DNA of 64,000 bases from Runella sp. CRIBMP (GTDB taxonomy: Bacteria; Bacteroidota; Bacteroidia; Cytophagales; Spirosomataceae): positions 1 through 64,000 of the forward strand of contig NZ_JAAAKZ010000001.1 in NCBI RefSeq assembly GCF_009905605.1, in the 5' to 3' direction. Of this stretch, positions 1 to 8,610 are shown piece by piece. Below the pieces are notes generated by a model. It was given only the letters and a program-made list of their open reading frames with translations. It was not told the DNA's origin and ran no database searches. Made by a program: the position numbers and the translations under genes. Positions within the stretch are counted from its first letter, which is position 1, and each line of letters begins with the position of its first letter.

Positions 1-711
1 TTAAGCGCAGTTGGCACAAATCTAAAATGGTATTTGGCTGCTTCTGGGGGTGTTGGCAGCAGTACTGCGCCCACGCCCTCCACGGCCAACAGTGAAACGT
101 TGAGTTATTGGGTAACTCAAACGGTCAACGGCTGCGAAAGCACTCGTACCAAGATAGATGTGGTTGTAACGGCCACTCCCACTTCCCCAGGAGTAGTCAC
201 ACCGATAAGTTACTGTCAAGGCCAAACAGCGTCTGCTTTAAGCGCAGTTGGCACAAATCTAAAATGGTATTTGGCTGCTTCTGGGGGTGTTGGCAGCAGT
301 ACTGCGCCCACGCCTTCCACGGCCAACAGTGAAACGTTGAGTTATTGGGTAACTCAAACGGTCAACGGCTGCGAAAGCACTCGTACCAAGATAGATGTGG
401 TTGTAACGGCCACTCCCTCCCCTCCAGAGGTTACCACACCGATAGATTACTCACAAGGCCAAACAGCGTCTGCTTTAAGCGCAGTTGGCACAAATCTAAA
501 ATGGTATTTGGCTGCTTCTGGGGGTGTTGGAAGTACGGTTGCGCCAACTCCATCCACCGTTGATGTTGGAATGACTGAATATTATGTCACTCAGACAGTG
601 AACAATTGTGAAAGCAATCGGGCTACGATTCAGGTTGAGGTCATTAATGTCGTTGATTCTTCACAAACTACTGTTTGCTTAAATTTGACATTATTTTTGG
701 AAGGACCTTAT
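1..711 (+). repeat. 237-bp coding tandem repeat, three copies
   Basis: The phrase ttaagcgcagttggcacaaa starts at 1, 238 and 475, giving an exact 237-bp (79-codon) period. Copies 1 and 2 are nearly identical for about 175 bases (one visible substitution in cccacgccctcc/cccacgccttcc) and then differ over the inter-module linker. The third copy is identical for about 55 bases, to near 529, and then diverges. The array continues off the left edge. Such identity suggests recent duplication or gene conversion and possible copy-number variation. Confidence 0.9.
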
Positions 712-1374
712 GCAGGAAGCCTGACTATGACAAACAAACTCAATCAGCAAGGACTTTTGCCGGGGCAGACACCCATTAGTTCACTTGGTGTCCCAACCCC
801 TGCTGGGCAGCCGTATTCAGGAGCACCGTGGAATTATTCGGGTTCGGAGACCGCAATTTCTTATCCTCCTAATACGGTCGATTGGGTTTTGATTTCTTTG
901 CGTACTGTTGCCCTAGATCCTCTCACAACCGTTTTTCGTACCGCTGCTTTGTTGCTTTCCAATGGCAGCGTTTCATTGATAAGCCTTTGCCCTGTATTGT
1001 CGACAAATCAATCGTATTTTGTTGTAGTTGATCATCGCAACCATATAGGGGCTATTTCTCATCAAGCCGTTCCTGTAGTTAATAAAAGTATTAACTACAA
1101 CTTTTCAACGCAGCAATCCTACATCCCCGTTGGCTCACCTGCCAATGGACAAAAGCAACTTTCGCCGGGATTCTTCGTGTTGTATGCCGCTGACTGTACT
1201 AAAAATTCACTTTCACAAATTGACGCAAACGATACTAGTAAATGGCGAGTAGATAATGGAAAAGTAGGCCGTTATCTAACAACAGATTTTAACATGGACG
1301 GTGCTCCTGATGCTAATGACAATACGCTATGGCGTTTAAATAATGGTCGGTTTTCCGGCATAAATTTCTATTAA
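1..1374 (+). CDS. Large Ig-repeat surface adhesin with dockerin-like tail (5' end missing)
   Basis: The reading frame is open from base 1, so this is the C-terminal 457 residues of a longer protein. It begins with near-identical 79-residue Ig-like modules (motifs LKWYLAASGGVGS, YWVTQTVNGCES, KIDVVVTATP), typical of Bacteroidota Ig-like adhesin repeats. A diverged third module follows, then a roughly 170-residue domain starting near LNLTLFLEGPYAGSLTMT that is seen in Bacteroidota surface proteins. The last 50 residues contain a dockerin/EF-hand-like loop (DFNMDGAPDAND) preceded by a degenerate copy (QIDANDTSKWRVDNG). It is probably an exported cell-surface or matrix protein. No typical type IX sorting domain is visible at the C-terminus, which ends GINFY. 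The domain assignment is by eye; the exact ligand is unknown. Confidence 0.75.
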   Translation, partial: LSAVGTNLKWYLAASGGVGSSTAPTPSTANSETLSYWVTQTVNGCESTRTKIDVVVTATPTSPGVVTPISYCQGQTASALSAVGTNLKWYLAASGGVGSSTAPTPSTANSETLSYWVTQTVNGCESTRTKIDVVVTATPSPPEVTTPIDYSQGQTASALSAVGTNLKWYLAASGGVGSTVAPTPSTVDVGMTEYYVTQTVNNCESNRATIQVEVINVVDSSQTTVCLNLTLFLEGPYAGSLTMTNKLNQQGLLPGQTPISSLGVPTPAGQPYSGAPWNYSGSETAISYPPNTVDWVLISLRTVALDPLTTVFRTAALLLSNGSVSLISLCPVLSTNQSYFVVVDHRNHIGAISHQAVPVVNKSINYNFSTQQSYIPVGSPANGQKQLSPGFFVLYAADCTKNSLSQIDANDTSKWRVDNGKVGRYLTTDFNMDGAPDANDNTLWRLNNGRFSGINFY

Positions 1375-1709
1375 TGGCACGTTTATTGCTCACCCAATGA
1401 TAAGTGTAAAATCCATGTTACAAGAAAATAAAAAAATAGTAACTGTTTAGGTACTCTTTTTATTTAAAAAGTACAATTTAACTGCCATAATTCAATTAGA
1501 AAAGTATAATTTTCAGTCAGCGCAAACCTTATGAAATTCCAAAAATGCAGTGTTTTTCAGGAAACTGCTCAAGGATAAAAATATTAACTTTTTGTCTGTT
1601 AGGCTTTTAATTTTCTATAGGGTACCTAAACAATTACAAAAAATAAATGATATGTAATTGCCCATCATAGAGTCTTAATGAAATTAGATAGTTATAAATA
1701 CATATTATC
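1375..1709. other. AT-rich intergenic region with no recognised gene
   Basis: These 335 bases lie between the adhesin and the next secreted protein gene on the same strand. They are AT-rich, have no open frame with coding character, no hairpin followed by a T run and no clear TAnnTTTG box. A promoter for the downstream gene is expected but was not located. Confidence 0.6.
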
Positions 1710-2618
1710 ATGAAAAGTCCAGTCATTGGCCGTGGGCTAATTTTAGTTGGGATAGTACTCTTTTACGCAACGGGAGCGTTTGCCCAGACAAGTTTTAAGT
1801 TGCGGCTTGTCCCCAAAGTAATCGCTTGCGATAGTGCCATTGTCAGCGTAGAAATTCAGGCGCCCGACAGTGCATTTGTAATGGGAAATGCCAATTTGAG
1901 AATTTTCTATAAAAGTGCTCAGCTCGCAAATCCGTCTATTAAAAGTCGAAATAACTTTTCTTCAGGAGATTACTTTAGTATAACTTCATTGACAGATGTT
2001 GGGGTAGACACCTCTGTATTTACGCTGAATATTTTGTACAGAGGAGAGCAAGGGAGTGGAACTACCGTGGGGAATTCTTGGATTTCAGTTGCTGACGTCA
2101 AATTTGCGTTGACTGGAACAAATACTTCTAAATGCTATGACTTGTTTTTTCTGCCAAAGGGTGCGTCCAGTTCACTGCCCAATACTGTAATAACCCGTGC
2201 TTATGCCTCCCCAACGGTTGAGGATCCGACTCGGACGCTGACCTCAGAAATAAACGGGACATTTACCAACATTACGAATCAATGTTCGCTTCCAGTAGTT
2301 GCGATTGCAAAAGATACCACCATCAATGCGGGTGGAGTGGCGGTTCTGACGCTCTCCTCACAAAATGGGGTCTTTCCCGCTACGGTTACAATTACTGGGC
2401 AAGCCCCCATTCAATTAACCCAGGCAGAGCCAGTCAAAACGGTGTCGGTATCACCCGCTAGCGAAACAATCTATCAAATTTTGACCGTGACAGGCAATTG
2501 TGGTTCTGGGTCGGCGGCCGCTGGAAAAAGTCAAGCGAAGGTGTCGGTATTGCAAGTCACCCTTCCAGAGTGCCCTCCTACTAAGTGTATCCCGTTGACA
2601 CTCAGGATAATAAAATAA
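1710..2618 (+). CDS. Secreted cohesin-like/Ig-like protein
   Basis: A protein of 302 residues. A signal peptide is evident (hydrophobic stretch about 9-24, cleavage likely after GAFAQ). Residues 28 to about 190 form a beta-rich domain with a pattern reminiscent of cohesin-type or adhesin domains in Bacteroidota (VSVEIQAPDSAF, ANLRIFYKSAQLANP). Residues 195-295 look like a second Ig-like module (AGGVAVLTLSS, YQILTVTGNCGSGSA). It follows a dockerin-tailed adhesin on the same strand, 335 bases away, so a surface partnership is conceivable but unproven. The precise family was not recognised. There is no sorting domain, so it is probably periplasmic or surface-associated. Confidence 0.6.
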   Translation: MKSPVIGRGLILVGIVLFYATGAFAQTSFKLRLVPKVIACDSAIVSVEIQAPDSAFVMGNANLRIFYKSAQLANPSIKSRNNFSSGDYFSITSLTDVGVDTSVFTLNILYRGEQGSGTTVGNSWISVADVKFALTGTNTSKCYDLFFLPKGASSSLPNTVITRAYASPTVEDPTRTLTSEINGTFTNITNQCSLPVVAIAKDTTINAGGVAVLTLSSQNGVFPATVTITGQAPIQLTQAEPVKTVSVSPASETIYQILTVTGNCGSGSAAAGKSQAKVSVLQVTLPECPPTKCIPLTLRIIK

Positions 2619-2623
2619 AAGAT

Positions 2624-3607
2624 TTAAGAACGAAAAATGTCCATCAAAAAAGTGGCGGCTCTGATGGGCAGCCACTTTTCGTTTTGTACCATTAGCTCAA
2701 CTTCGTGAAGTTGTTGGGTGACTTCTTTATGACTGTAAAACTGCTCTTCCAACGTCTGGCGTATGAGGCTGTGCATCCATTCCAGATTTTGTTGTCGGCG
2801 ATTTTTAACGTGGAATCCAGAGGCTTTGGATTGTGAATCAAATTGAAGAATTTGATTCCATATTTCATATAAACCTCGCTTTTCCAGTGCCGAACAGGTC
2901 ATTACGGGCGGAAACCAGCCATTTTCATTGGGAGGAAATAGATGAAATGCATTTTGGTATTCTATCACTGCTCGTTGGGCAGCGGATTGGTTGTTGCCGT
3001 CGGCTTTGGTAATTACCACAGCATCGGCCATTTCCATAATTCCCTTTTTGATGCCTTGGAGTTCATCCCCTGCCCCCGCAAGCATCAATAAAAGGAAGAA
3101 ATCAACCATTCCTTTTACGACGGTTTCGGATTGCCCTACTCCCATAGTTTCCACCAGTATAATGTCAAATCCTGCCGCTTCACAAAGCAGCAGAGTTTCA
3201 CGGGTTTTGTTGGCTACGCCACCCAATGAGCCGCCTGAAGGTGAAGGGCGAATGTACGCCTTTGGGTCGTGGGCGAGTTCTTCCATACGCGTTTTATCGC
3301 CCATGATACTGCCTTTGGAGCGTTGACTGGTTGGGTCAATGGCCAATACCGCCGTTTTTTTGCCGTCAGCGGTCAATGTTTTGCCGAATGCTTCGATAAA
3401 TGTACTTTTTCCAACCCCAGGCACCCCCGTGATTCCGACCCGAATGGCGGAGCCTGTATGGGGTAATATTTGTTCCAGAACCCGCTGCGCTAAAATTCTG
3501 TCGGAAGGTAGCTGGCTCTCAATCAATGTAATAGCTCTGCTAAGTATCAGCCGATTGCCTGATAATATACCTTCGACGTACGCATCAACGGAGAGACGAG
3601 CTTGCAA
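2624..3607 (-). CDS. meaB: Methylmalonyl-CoA mutase-associated GTPase MeaB (ArgK family)
   Basis: A G3E-family P-loop GTPase of 327 residues that protects and reloads the adenosylcobalamin-dependent methylmalonyl-CoA mutase. Visible motifs are Walker A GVPGVGKST at residues 61-69, the signature AIDPTSQRSKGSIMGDKTRM near 95-115, the DxxG-type ETMGVGQSE segment and the base-recognition loop ITKADG. Length and order fit MeaB/YgfD. The mutase itself is not in the window. It is convergent with the preceding secreted-protein gene, with only 5 bases between their stop codons. Cytoplasmic. Confidence 0.95.
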   Translation of the reverse strand: MQARLSVDAYVEGILSGNRLILSRAITLIESQLPSDRILAQRVLEQILPHTGSAIRVGITGVPGVGKSTFIEAFGKTLTADGKKTAVLAIDPTSQRSKGSIMGDKTRMEELAHDPKAYIRPSPSGGSLGGVANKTRETLLLCEAAGFDIILVETMGVGQSETVVKGMVDFFLLLMLAGAGDELQGIKKGIMEMADAVVITKADGNNQSAAQRAVIEYQNAFHLFPPNENGWFPPVMTCSALEKRGLYEIWNQILQFDSQSKASGFHVKNRRQQNLEWMHSLIRQTLEEQFYSHKEVTQQLHEVELMVQNEKWLPIRAATFLMDIFRS

Positions 3608-3696
3608 CAGCGTAGAGATTGGTTAGTGGTAAATACTGCCTATAAACCTGAAGATAAATATAAAATTTTGCGCCTTAGCTTACCGATTTATCAATG

Positions 3697-4377
3697 TTAT
3701 TCTCCTGGCTGGGCGGCAAATGCCTCTGCCCACAGTAAATCTTCAGGAGTGGTTATTTTGATGTTTTCGTAACCGCCTTCAATGAGGGTAATGGGGTGCC
3801 CCGCTTGTTCCAAAACGCTGGCACAATCAGTAAAAGACGGTTGCTCAGGGGTATCAAAAGCGAGGCGCATCCAGTCTAAACGGAAAGTTTGGGGAGTTTG
3901 TACCAAACGATAGGCGGCCCGGTCAACGGAATGATTGGCGCCGTCGGCGTCGACAAAACGAATGGAATCTTTGGGGGAGACCGCCGTAATTGCCGTGCCT
4001 TTTTGCGCGGCAACTTCAAAACTTTGGGCAATGATACTTGGAGAAACAAAGGGCCGGACTCCGTCGTGGACTGCAACCAAGCCTTCTTTGGCACTTATTT
4101 TTTTTAAGCCGTTTTTGACCGATTGAAATCGGGTGTTTCCACCAGCTACGGTGACAATGGCGGGATAAAATCCGTGTTTGTCGCAAAGCGCGTACCACGC
4201 TTTCATCTCATTGGCGGGAAGAACTAGCAGAATTTGCAGCGAAAAATCGTAAGCGATAAACTTTTCAATGGTATGCATTAAAATAGGTTTACCCCTTACT
4301 AGCATGAATTGTTTGGGCGTTTTACTCCCCATGCGAGTGCCGTTTCCGCCGGCGACGATGATGGCAAATTTGGTCAT
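3697..4377 (-). CDS. ispD: 2-C-methyl-D-erythritol 4-phosphate cytidylyltransferase IspD
   Basis: This 226-residue enzyme transfers CMP from CTP to methylerythritol phosphate in the MEP isoprenoid pathway. The nucleotide-binding loop VAGGNGTRMGSKTPKQF is at residues 8-24, VHDGVRPFVSP lies near 103-113, and the C-terminal GGYENIKITTPEDLLWAE matches the family end. Length is normal. It lies 89 bases upstream of meaB on the same strand, after queA; the spacing leaves it open whether the three genes share a transcript. Confidence 0.96.
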   Translation of the reverse strand: MTKFAIIVAGGNGTRMGSKTPKQFMLVRGKPILMHTIEKFIAYDFSLQILLVLPANEMKAWYALCDKHGFYPAIVTVAGGNTRFQSVKNGLKKISAKEGLVAVHDGVRPFVSPSIIAQSFEVAAQKGTAITAVSPKDSIRFVDADGANHSVDRAAYRLVQTPQTFRLDWMRLAFDTPEQPSFTDCASVLEQAGHPITLIEGGYENIKITTPEDLLWAEAFAAQPGE

Positions 4378-4469
4378 AAAAAAATCGTTAGTAAACAGTC
4401 GTTAGCCGTCAGTATTAATACAAAAACGTAACTATGGACTATTTACTAACGACCAATTATGAACTTAAC

Positions 4470-5513
4470 TTAAATAATAAGCATGGCATCGCCATAGCTA
4501 AAGAACTTGTATTTTTCCTTCATTGCTTCTTCATAAGCCTCCATGACAAGGTCATGGCCACCAAAAGCGCAAGTCATCATCAACAAGATGGATTCAGGTA
4601 AATGCAGGTTGGTCAGCAATGCGTTGGAAATTTTGAAGTCGTAAGGCGGGAAAATAAATTTGTCCGTCCATCCTTCAAAAGGTTTTACGCGATTGTTGGC
4701 CGATACCGATGATTCAAGTGCTTTGAGCGAAGTTGTCCCGATGGCACAAACACGTTTGCCTTTGTCGAGCGCTTCGTTGATTACGTTGGCCGAAGCCTCG
4801 GTGATGGCAAAATTTTCGGAATCGGTTTTGTGTTTGGTCAAATCTTCAACGTCAACTTGACGGAATGTGCCTACCCCTACGTGTAACGTGATGGGGGTAA
4901 AGTTGATGCCTTTGATTTCCATGCGCCGTTGAATCACTTTCGTAAAGTGCATTCCCGCCGTTGGGGCAGCTACCGCACCCACGTGTTGAGCGAAGATGGT
5001 TTGATAGCGCTCACGGTCAGCATCTTCCACCTTGCGCTTAATGTCACGAGGAAGGGGAGTTTCTCCCAACTCGTCGATGGCGCGCATCAACTCGTCGTGA
5101 TTTCCGTCATACAGGAATCGAATGGTACGCCCACGAGAGGTGGTGTTGTCAATGACTTCCGCAACCAAGTCGCTATCGCCAAAGTACAATTTATTTCCTA
5201 CTCGAATTTTACGGGCAGGATCTACCAGTACATCCCAAAGCCGCATTTCACGGTTGAGCTCACGAAGTAAAAAAACTTCAATTTTCGCACCTGTTTTTTC
5301 CTTTTGACCGTATAAGCGTGCCGGAAAAACTTTGGTATCGTTGACGACCATTACGTCGCCTTCTTCGAAGTAGTCTATAATTTCGGAGAACTTTTTGTGT
5401 TCAATCTTTTTGGTCTGACGATTTACCACCATTAGACGGGACTCGCCGCGGTCTGCAGGATAGAGAGCAATTAAGCTCTGAGGAAGGTCAAACTTAAACT
5501 CGGAAAGTTTCAT
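4470..5513 (-). CDS. queA: S-adenosylmethionine:tRNA ribosyltransferase-isomerase QueA
   Basis: A 347-residue enzyme that transfers the ribosyl part of AdoMet onto preQ1-modified tRNA to make epoxyqueuosine. The family start [18 protein letters not shown], the [13 protein letters not shown] motif, [20 protein letters not shown] and [10 protein letters not shown] are all present in order. Length is that of the family. A TACTTTTG box on the minus strand lies about 44-51 bases upstream of the start codon. The other queuosine genes are not in the window. Confidence 0.96.
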   Translation of the reverse strand: MKLSEFKFDLPQSLIALYPADRGESRLMVVNRQTKKIEHKKFSEIIDYFEEGDVMVVNDTKVFPARLYGQKEKTGAKIEVFLLRELNREMRLWDVLVDPARKIRVGNKLYFGDSDLVAEVIDNTTSRGRTIRFLYDGNHDELMRAIDELGETPLPRDIKRKVEDADRERYQTIFAQHVGAVAAPTAGMHFTKVIQRRMEIKGINFTPITLHVGVGTFRQVDVEDLTKHKTDSENFAITEASANVINEALDKGKRVCAIGTTSLKALESSVSANNRVKPFEGWTDKFIFPPYDFKISNALLTNLHLPESILLMMTCAFGGHDLVMEAYEEAMKEKYKFFSYGDAMLII

Positions 5514-5556
5514 ATATCTTTTTGGCTAAAAGACACCGTAAAAAAAAATAAGACCG

Positions 5557-5564
5557 CAAAAGTA
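5557..5564 (-). promoter_or_regulatory. Candidate -7 box for queA
   Basis: On the minus strand this reads TACTTTTG, an exact match to the Bacteroidota TAnnTTTG -7 consensus, 43 bases before the queA start. No convincing TTTG -33 element is seen 19-21 bases further upstream, so only the -7 part is supported. Confidence 0.45.
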
Positions 5565-5660
5565 GTAATAAATTGGCTATTATCAGCTAGTTTCGTCTTT
5601 TTTTTTAGTGCATGGTCAGGATCCAGCCCTATTTGGGGTGTGTTATAACCAAAGGACTTA

Positions 5661-6230
5661 TTAAGGAGCTACTACTACATCAAAGGTGATATTTACATCG
5701 TCACTTCCAGGGGCAACGGTACCATTTTTAACGGGTTGTCCATTTACGGGGGGCTGGTGGCGCAACTGAACGCGAAGTGTACCTTGATTGGTGCTTCCAG
5801 TGGTAACGGTCCCAGACAATCCAATTGGAAAATTACGGCTGTCTTTGTCACTTGCCGTGTAGGTAAACAGCGACGAAGGCGTGGGTGTTAATACGACCAA
5901 ATGTTCATCACCTTCTTCCCGTACTTCGTCGGTTATGTTATCAGTCGGTGTTTTGCTTTCATCCAAAAATTCAACATCTACTTTGTAGCTGCGGCTTGCT
6001 TTTAAGGTAATCCGTGAGGTTGTTGGAGCATTGCCGCCGTCACCGTCCAAATCTTTCCATTCAAATTTTTGGGGAGTCGTTGTTCCGGCTTCGGTGAAAG
6101 TCAGGCGTACGGTCGTAATTAACTCGTTTTCGTCTTCTGGGGCGGGAGCTTCTTTCGTTCCACAACTCCAAATTACCGCAGTAATGGTCAATGCTAGCGT
6201 AAGAGTTAATAATAAATGTGTAGGTTTCAT
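5661..6230 (-). CDS. Lipoprotein partner of the adjacent TonB receptor
   Basis: A 189-residue lipoprotein. The signal peptide ends in a lipobox-like IWSC with the lipidated Cys at residue 23, followed by an acidic stretch (APAPEDENEL). The mature part is beta-rich with Asp/Thr-rich turns (KDLDGDGGNAPTT, VAPGSDDVNITFDVVV). Small lipoproteins of this form commonly follow TonB receptors of the metal/haem type in Bacteroidota. The start is 22 bases after the receptor stop, so the two almost certainly form one operon. It probably sits on the outer membrane and assists ligand capture. The substrate is not evident from sequence. Confidence 0.7.
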   Translation of the reverse strand: MKPTHLLLTLTLALTITAVIWSCGTKEAPAPEDENELITTVRLTFTEAGTTTPQKFEWKDLDGDGGNAPTTSRITLKASRSYKVDVEFLDESKTPTDNITDEVREEGDEHLVVLTPTPSSLFTYTASDKDSRNFPIGLSGTVTTGSTNQGTLRVQLRHQPPVNGQPVKNGTVAPGSDDVNITFDVVVAP

Positions 6231-6252
6231 GGGAATATGTTATAGTTAAAAA

Positions 6253-8577
6253 TTAAAAAATCCATTTTAAACGCATCGAAAAGTTGCGGCCCTGTTCCAG
6301 TGAATAATACCGGAATCGGTTAAGATAGTCGCGGTAGGCGGTATCAAACAGGTTTTGTCCCGTAATGCCCCACGTTATTTTTTGTTTTTCGGTCAAAATT
6401 ATGTCGCCGCCTACTTGGATTGACCATAAATGGTAGGCGGATGGCGGCGGCATAAAATCGCTATTGGGCGGAACGCGCTTTTGTTGATCGACCCATAAAT
6501 GCCCAATGGAAACGAACGAATCATGAGAGTGAATCACTGTCCCTATTTTGTAACGCAAGCCGTTTTCAATGCGATTGGCGGGGATGGCCACCAAATAATC
6601 GTTGGCGGCTTGGTCGTAAGCCCTCAGGTACGAAATTTTTGCGGTGTGTTCCCAGCGGGGAGTAATATTCCATTCGGTGGTGACGTCGGCACCTGAAAAT
6701 GTTGCGTTTGTTTGAACGTATTTAAAATATGGAAAAGCTCCACGAATGGTCAGAATGGGTTCCGATTGCGGTTTTAGGTAGATAAAGTTTTGAATGGAAT
6801 TGTAGTAAAGGCCTATTTCAGCGCGAAAACGTTCGGAAGTATATTCCACGTTTCCCATCAAATTATAGGCGGTTTCGGGGCGCAGGCTTTCGTTGCCTTC
6901 TTCATAGGCAGCTGCGCCGTGGTGTACTCCTTTGCTGTACAGTTCGTTGACGCTCGGCGGGCGCCAGCCAGTGCCAAAATTTGCCCTTACAGAGAGGTAG
7001 GAACTGGCATTAAATACGCCCCCAACGGTACCCGACCAACTGTTGAATTGATGGTTTCGTTGGTCTAATGTTTGCCCAATAAAACGATACACTTGAAGCC
7101 AACGCATATCATATCGTAGACCAGCTTCCCATTCCCATTTTTGCCGAATCCAGCGCTCAATCACAAATGCACCCGCGTTGGATTGCTCAAAATCAGGGAT
7201 TAAGGGGCGGCCATCGGTAAAGTTGTATTGGTGCAAACCGCTGAATCCGATTTGACCTGTGATTTCTTTGGCCATGGGCTTATGTTCCAAAACTATATCA
7301 CCAGTTAAGGTTGTAATCCTAAACAGCAGCGCGGGCTTTAGGGCTGCCTGCGGCCCGTGCAGGTCGTATTCGGCGCGTTGGTTGTGCTGTCGGCCTAGGG
7401 TCAGCGAAAGACGATTCCCTGAAAACTGTCGGTAGGCTTTTATCTTTAACAAATCATGGTCAACGAGCTGATTCGGACGCTCAATGGCGCGGTTAAAATC
7501 CGCTTTGATGAAGGGCTCTCCGTTCTGAATGACGCTGAGTAAATCAGAGGTGCTTCCGATGTGCGAGCCTGAAAAGATTCCTAAATTGGTGTGGAATTGA
7601 CTATAAAACACCTCCGCACCGAGTTTGACAGAACGGTAACCCACCGCTGCCGAAAAATTCTGTTCACGAACACCCGTATTGGCCAAAAAATAATCGGGCG
7701 TTCGAATATTGCCGCCATTTTTGAGGGTTCCTTGCAGACGCCAGCCAAACCCTTTCCATTTCTTGAGCCCGCCTTCAAATGTTCCTGATACAACCCCTGT
7801 ACGTCCATTTGTAAATCCCACCGTATTCAACTCACCTCGTATTGAGCCAATTGTGTAAGGCAGTTCTGCTGGCTCTACCAAAATAACCCCACCGATGGCA
7901 TCCGAACCGTACCGAACCCCCGCAGCTCCTTTCACAACGGTTAGGCGTTTGGCAATGAAGGGGTCAATTTCGGGCGCATGTTCGGAGCCCCATTGTTGCC
8001 CTTCTTGCCGTATTCCGTTATTTATGATTAAAATCCGATTACTGTGTAGTCCGTGGATAACGGGTTTGGCAATGGAAGCTCCCGTTTGTAACATAGTAAC
8101 ACCCACCATTTTTTGCAGAGCTTCGGCCAAGGTTTGGCCGCGGGTTTGTTCCAAAGATTGATTTTGTAACGAACCAGAAGGTTGCGTTAGCGAAGTGACG
8201 CGCCGTGCTACGATTTCTACGTCCTGCAAGTGCACTTCGTCTTCGCTGAGATTGAGGTTTTCTTCCGCGCTGTGTTGGAGCGCAATGGTGGTGCGGGTGG
8301 TTTTGTAGCCAATGATTTTACATTCCAGTACGTAACTGCCCTGACACAATCGGTCAAATTTGTAATGACCTTCGGTATCAGTAGTGGTTACTTTGGAGGT
8401 GTTTTTGATGGTTAGTACGGCACCGACAATGGGGAGGTTGGTCTCACGGTCTTTTACCACGCCTTTGACGAAACAATCGCAGTTCGCCGTATTTTGGGCG
8501 TATACTGTGTTGAAGTCAAACAAACCAATGAAGAATAATATAATGAACAGACGAACCACCCTTTGTGAATTTTTCAC
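6253..8577 (-). CDS. TonB-dependent outer-membrane receptor with CarboxypepD_reg-like N-terminus
   Basis: About 770 residues. After a signal peptide (hydrophobic core RLFIILFFIGLFDF, cleavage after VYAQ) come a carboxypeptidase-D-regulatory-like domain (VKGVVKDRETNLPIVGAVLT), a plug domain (LAEALQKMVGVTML, IRQEGQQWGSEHAPEIDPF, VVKGAAGVRYGSDAIGGVI) and a 22-strand-type barrel ending in Phe (MRLKWIF). The plug motif around GQQWGSEHAPEID is typical of receptors annotated for metal, haem or siderophore uptake. The longest frame starts at GTG 8577, but a near-perfect promoter overlaps that codon, so the real start may be GTG 8559 (codon 7), which leaves a good signal peptide. It forms an operon with the downstream lipoprotein. 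Confidence 0.9.
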   Translation of the reverse strand: MKNSQRVVRLFIILFFIGLFDFNTVYAQNTANCDCFVKGVVKDRETNLPIVGAVLTIKNTSKVTTTDTEGHYKFDRLCQGSYVLECKIIGYKTTRTTIALQHSAEENLNLSEDEVHLQDVEIVARRVTSLTQPSGSLQNQSLEQTRGQTLAEALQKMVGVTMLQTGASIAKPVIHGLHSNRILIINNGIRQEGQQWGSEHAPEIDPFIAKRLTVVKGAAGVRYGSDAIGGVILVEPAELPYTIGSIRGELNTVGFTNGRTGVVSGTFEGGLKKWKGFGWRLQGTLKNGGNIRTPDYFLANTGVREQNFSAAVGYRSVKLGAEVFYSQFHTNLGIFSGSHIGSTSDLLSVIQNGEPFIKADFNRAIERPNQLVDHDLLKIKAYRQFSGNRLSLTLGRQHNQRAEYDLHGPQAALKPALLFRITTLTGDIVLEHKPMAKEITGQIGFSGLHQYNFTDGRPLIPDFEQSNAGAFVIERWIRQKWEWEAGLRYDMRWLQVYRFIGQTLDQRNHQFNSWSGTVGGVFNASSYLSVRANFGTGWRPPSVNELYSKGVHHGAAAYEEGNESLRPETAYNLMGNVEYTSERFRAEIGLYYNSIQNFIYLKPQSEPILTIRGAFPYFKYVQTNATFSGADVTTEWNITPRWEHTAKISYLRAYDQAANDYLVAIPANRIENGLRYKIGTVIHSHDSFVSIGHLWVDQQKRVPPNSDFMPPPSAYHLWSIQVGGDIILTEKQKITWGITGQNLFDTAYRDYLNRFRYYSLEQGRNFSMRLKWIF

Positions 8578-8608
8578 AAAAGTATATTAAATGCAACTTT
8601 GTTGCAAA
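8577..8608 (-). promoter_or_regulatory. Bacteroidota-type promoter of the TonB receptor operon
   Basis: On the minus strand the sequence is TTTG, 20 bases, TACTTTTG, which matches the TTTG-N19-21-TAnnTTTG consensus in both elements and spacing. The -7 box reaches the GTG annotated as the longest start, so transcription should begin a few bases inside the frame. This favours the in-frame GTG at 8559 as the translation start. Confidence 0.7.
8592..8606. promoter_or_regulatory. Palindromic candidate operator for a metal-type repressor
   Basis: TGCAAC-TTT-GTTGCA is a perfect 6-3-6 inverted repeat. It lies between and partly over the -33 element of the receptor promoter, where a bound repressor would block RNA polymerase. 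A Fur-family (Fur or Zur) regulator is the natural candidate given the TonB receptor, but the regulator is not in the window and the assignment is inference. Confidence 0.5.
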
Positions 8609-8610
8609 TA

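Noticed and set aside
1-711. The tandem repeats as a CRISPR array
   Set aside because: Units are 237 bases with no spacers, translate in frame as Ig-like modules and lie within a long open frame.
2650-2677. Hairpin AAGTGGC/GCCACTT as terminator for the gene ending at 2618
   Set aside because: It lies inside the coding end of meaB and the following run is TTCGTTTTG rather than a clean T tract; possible but not supported enough.
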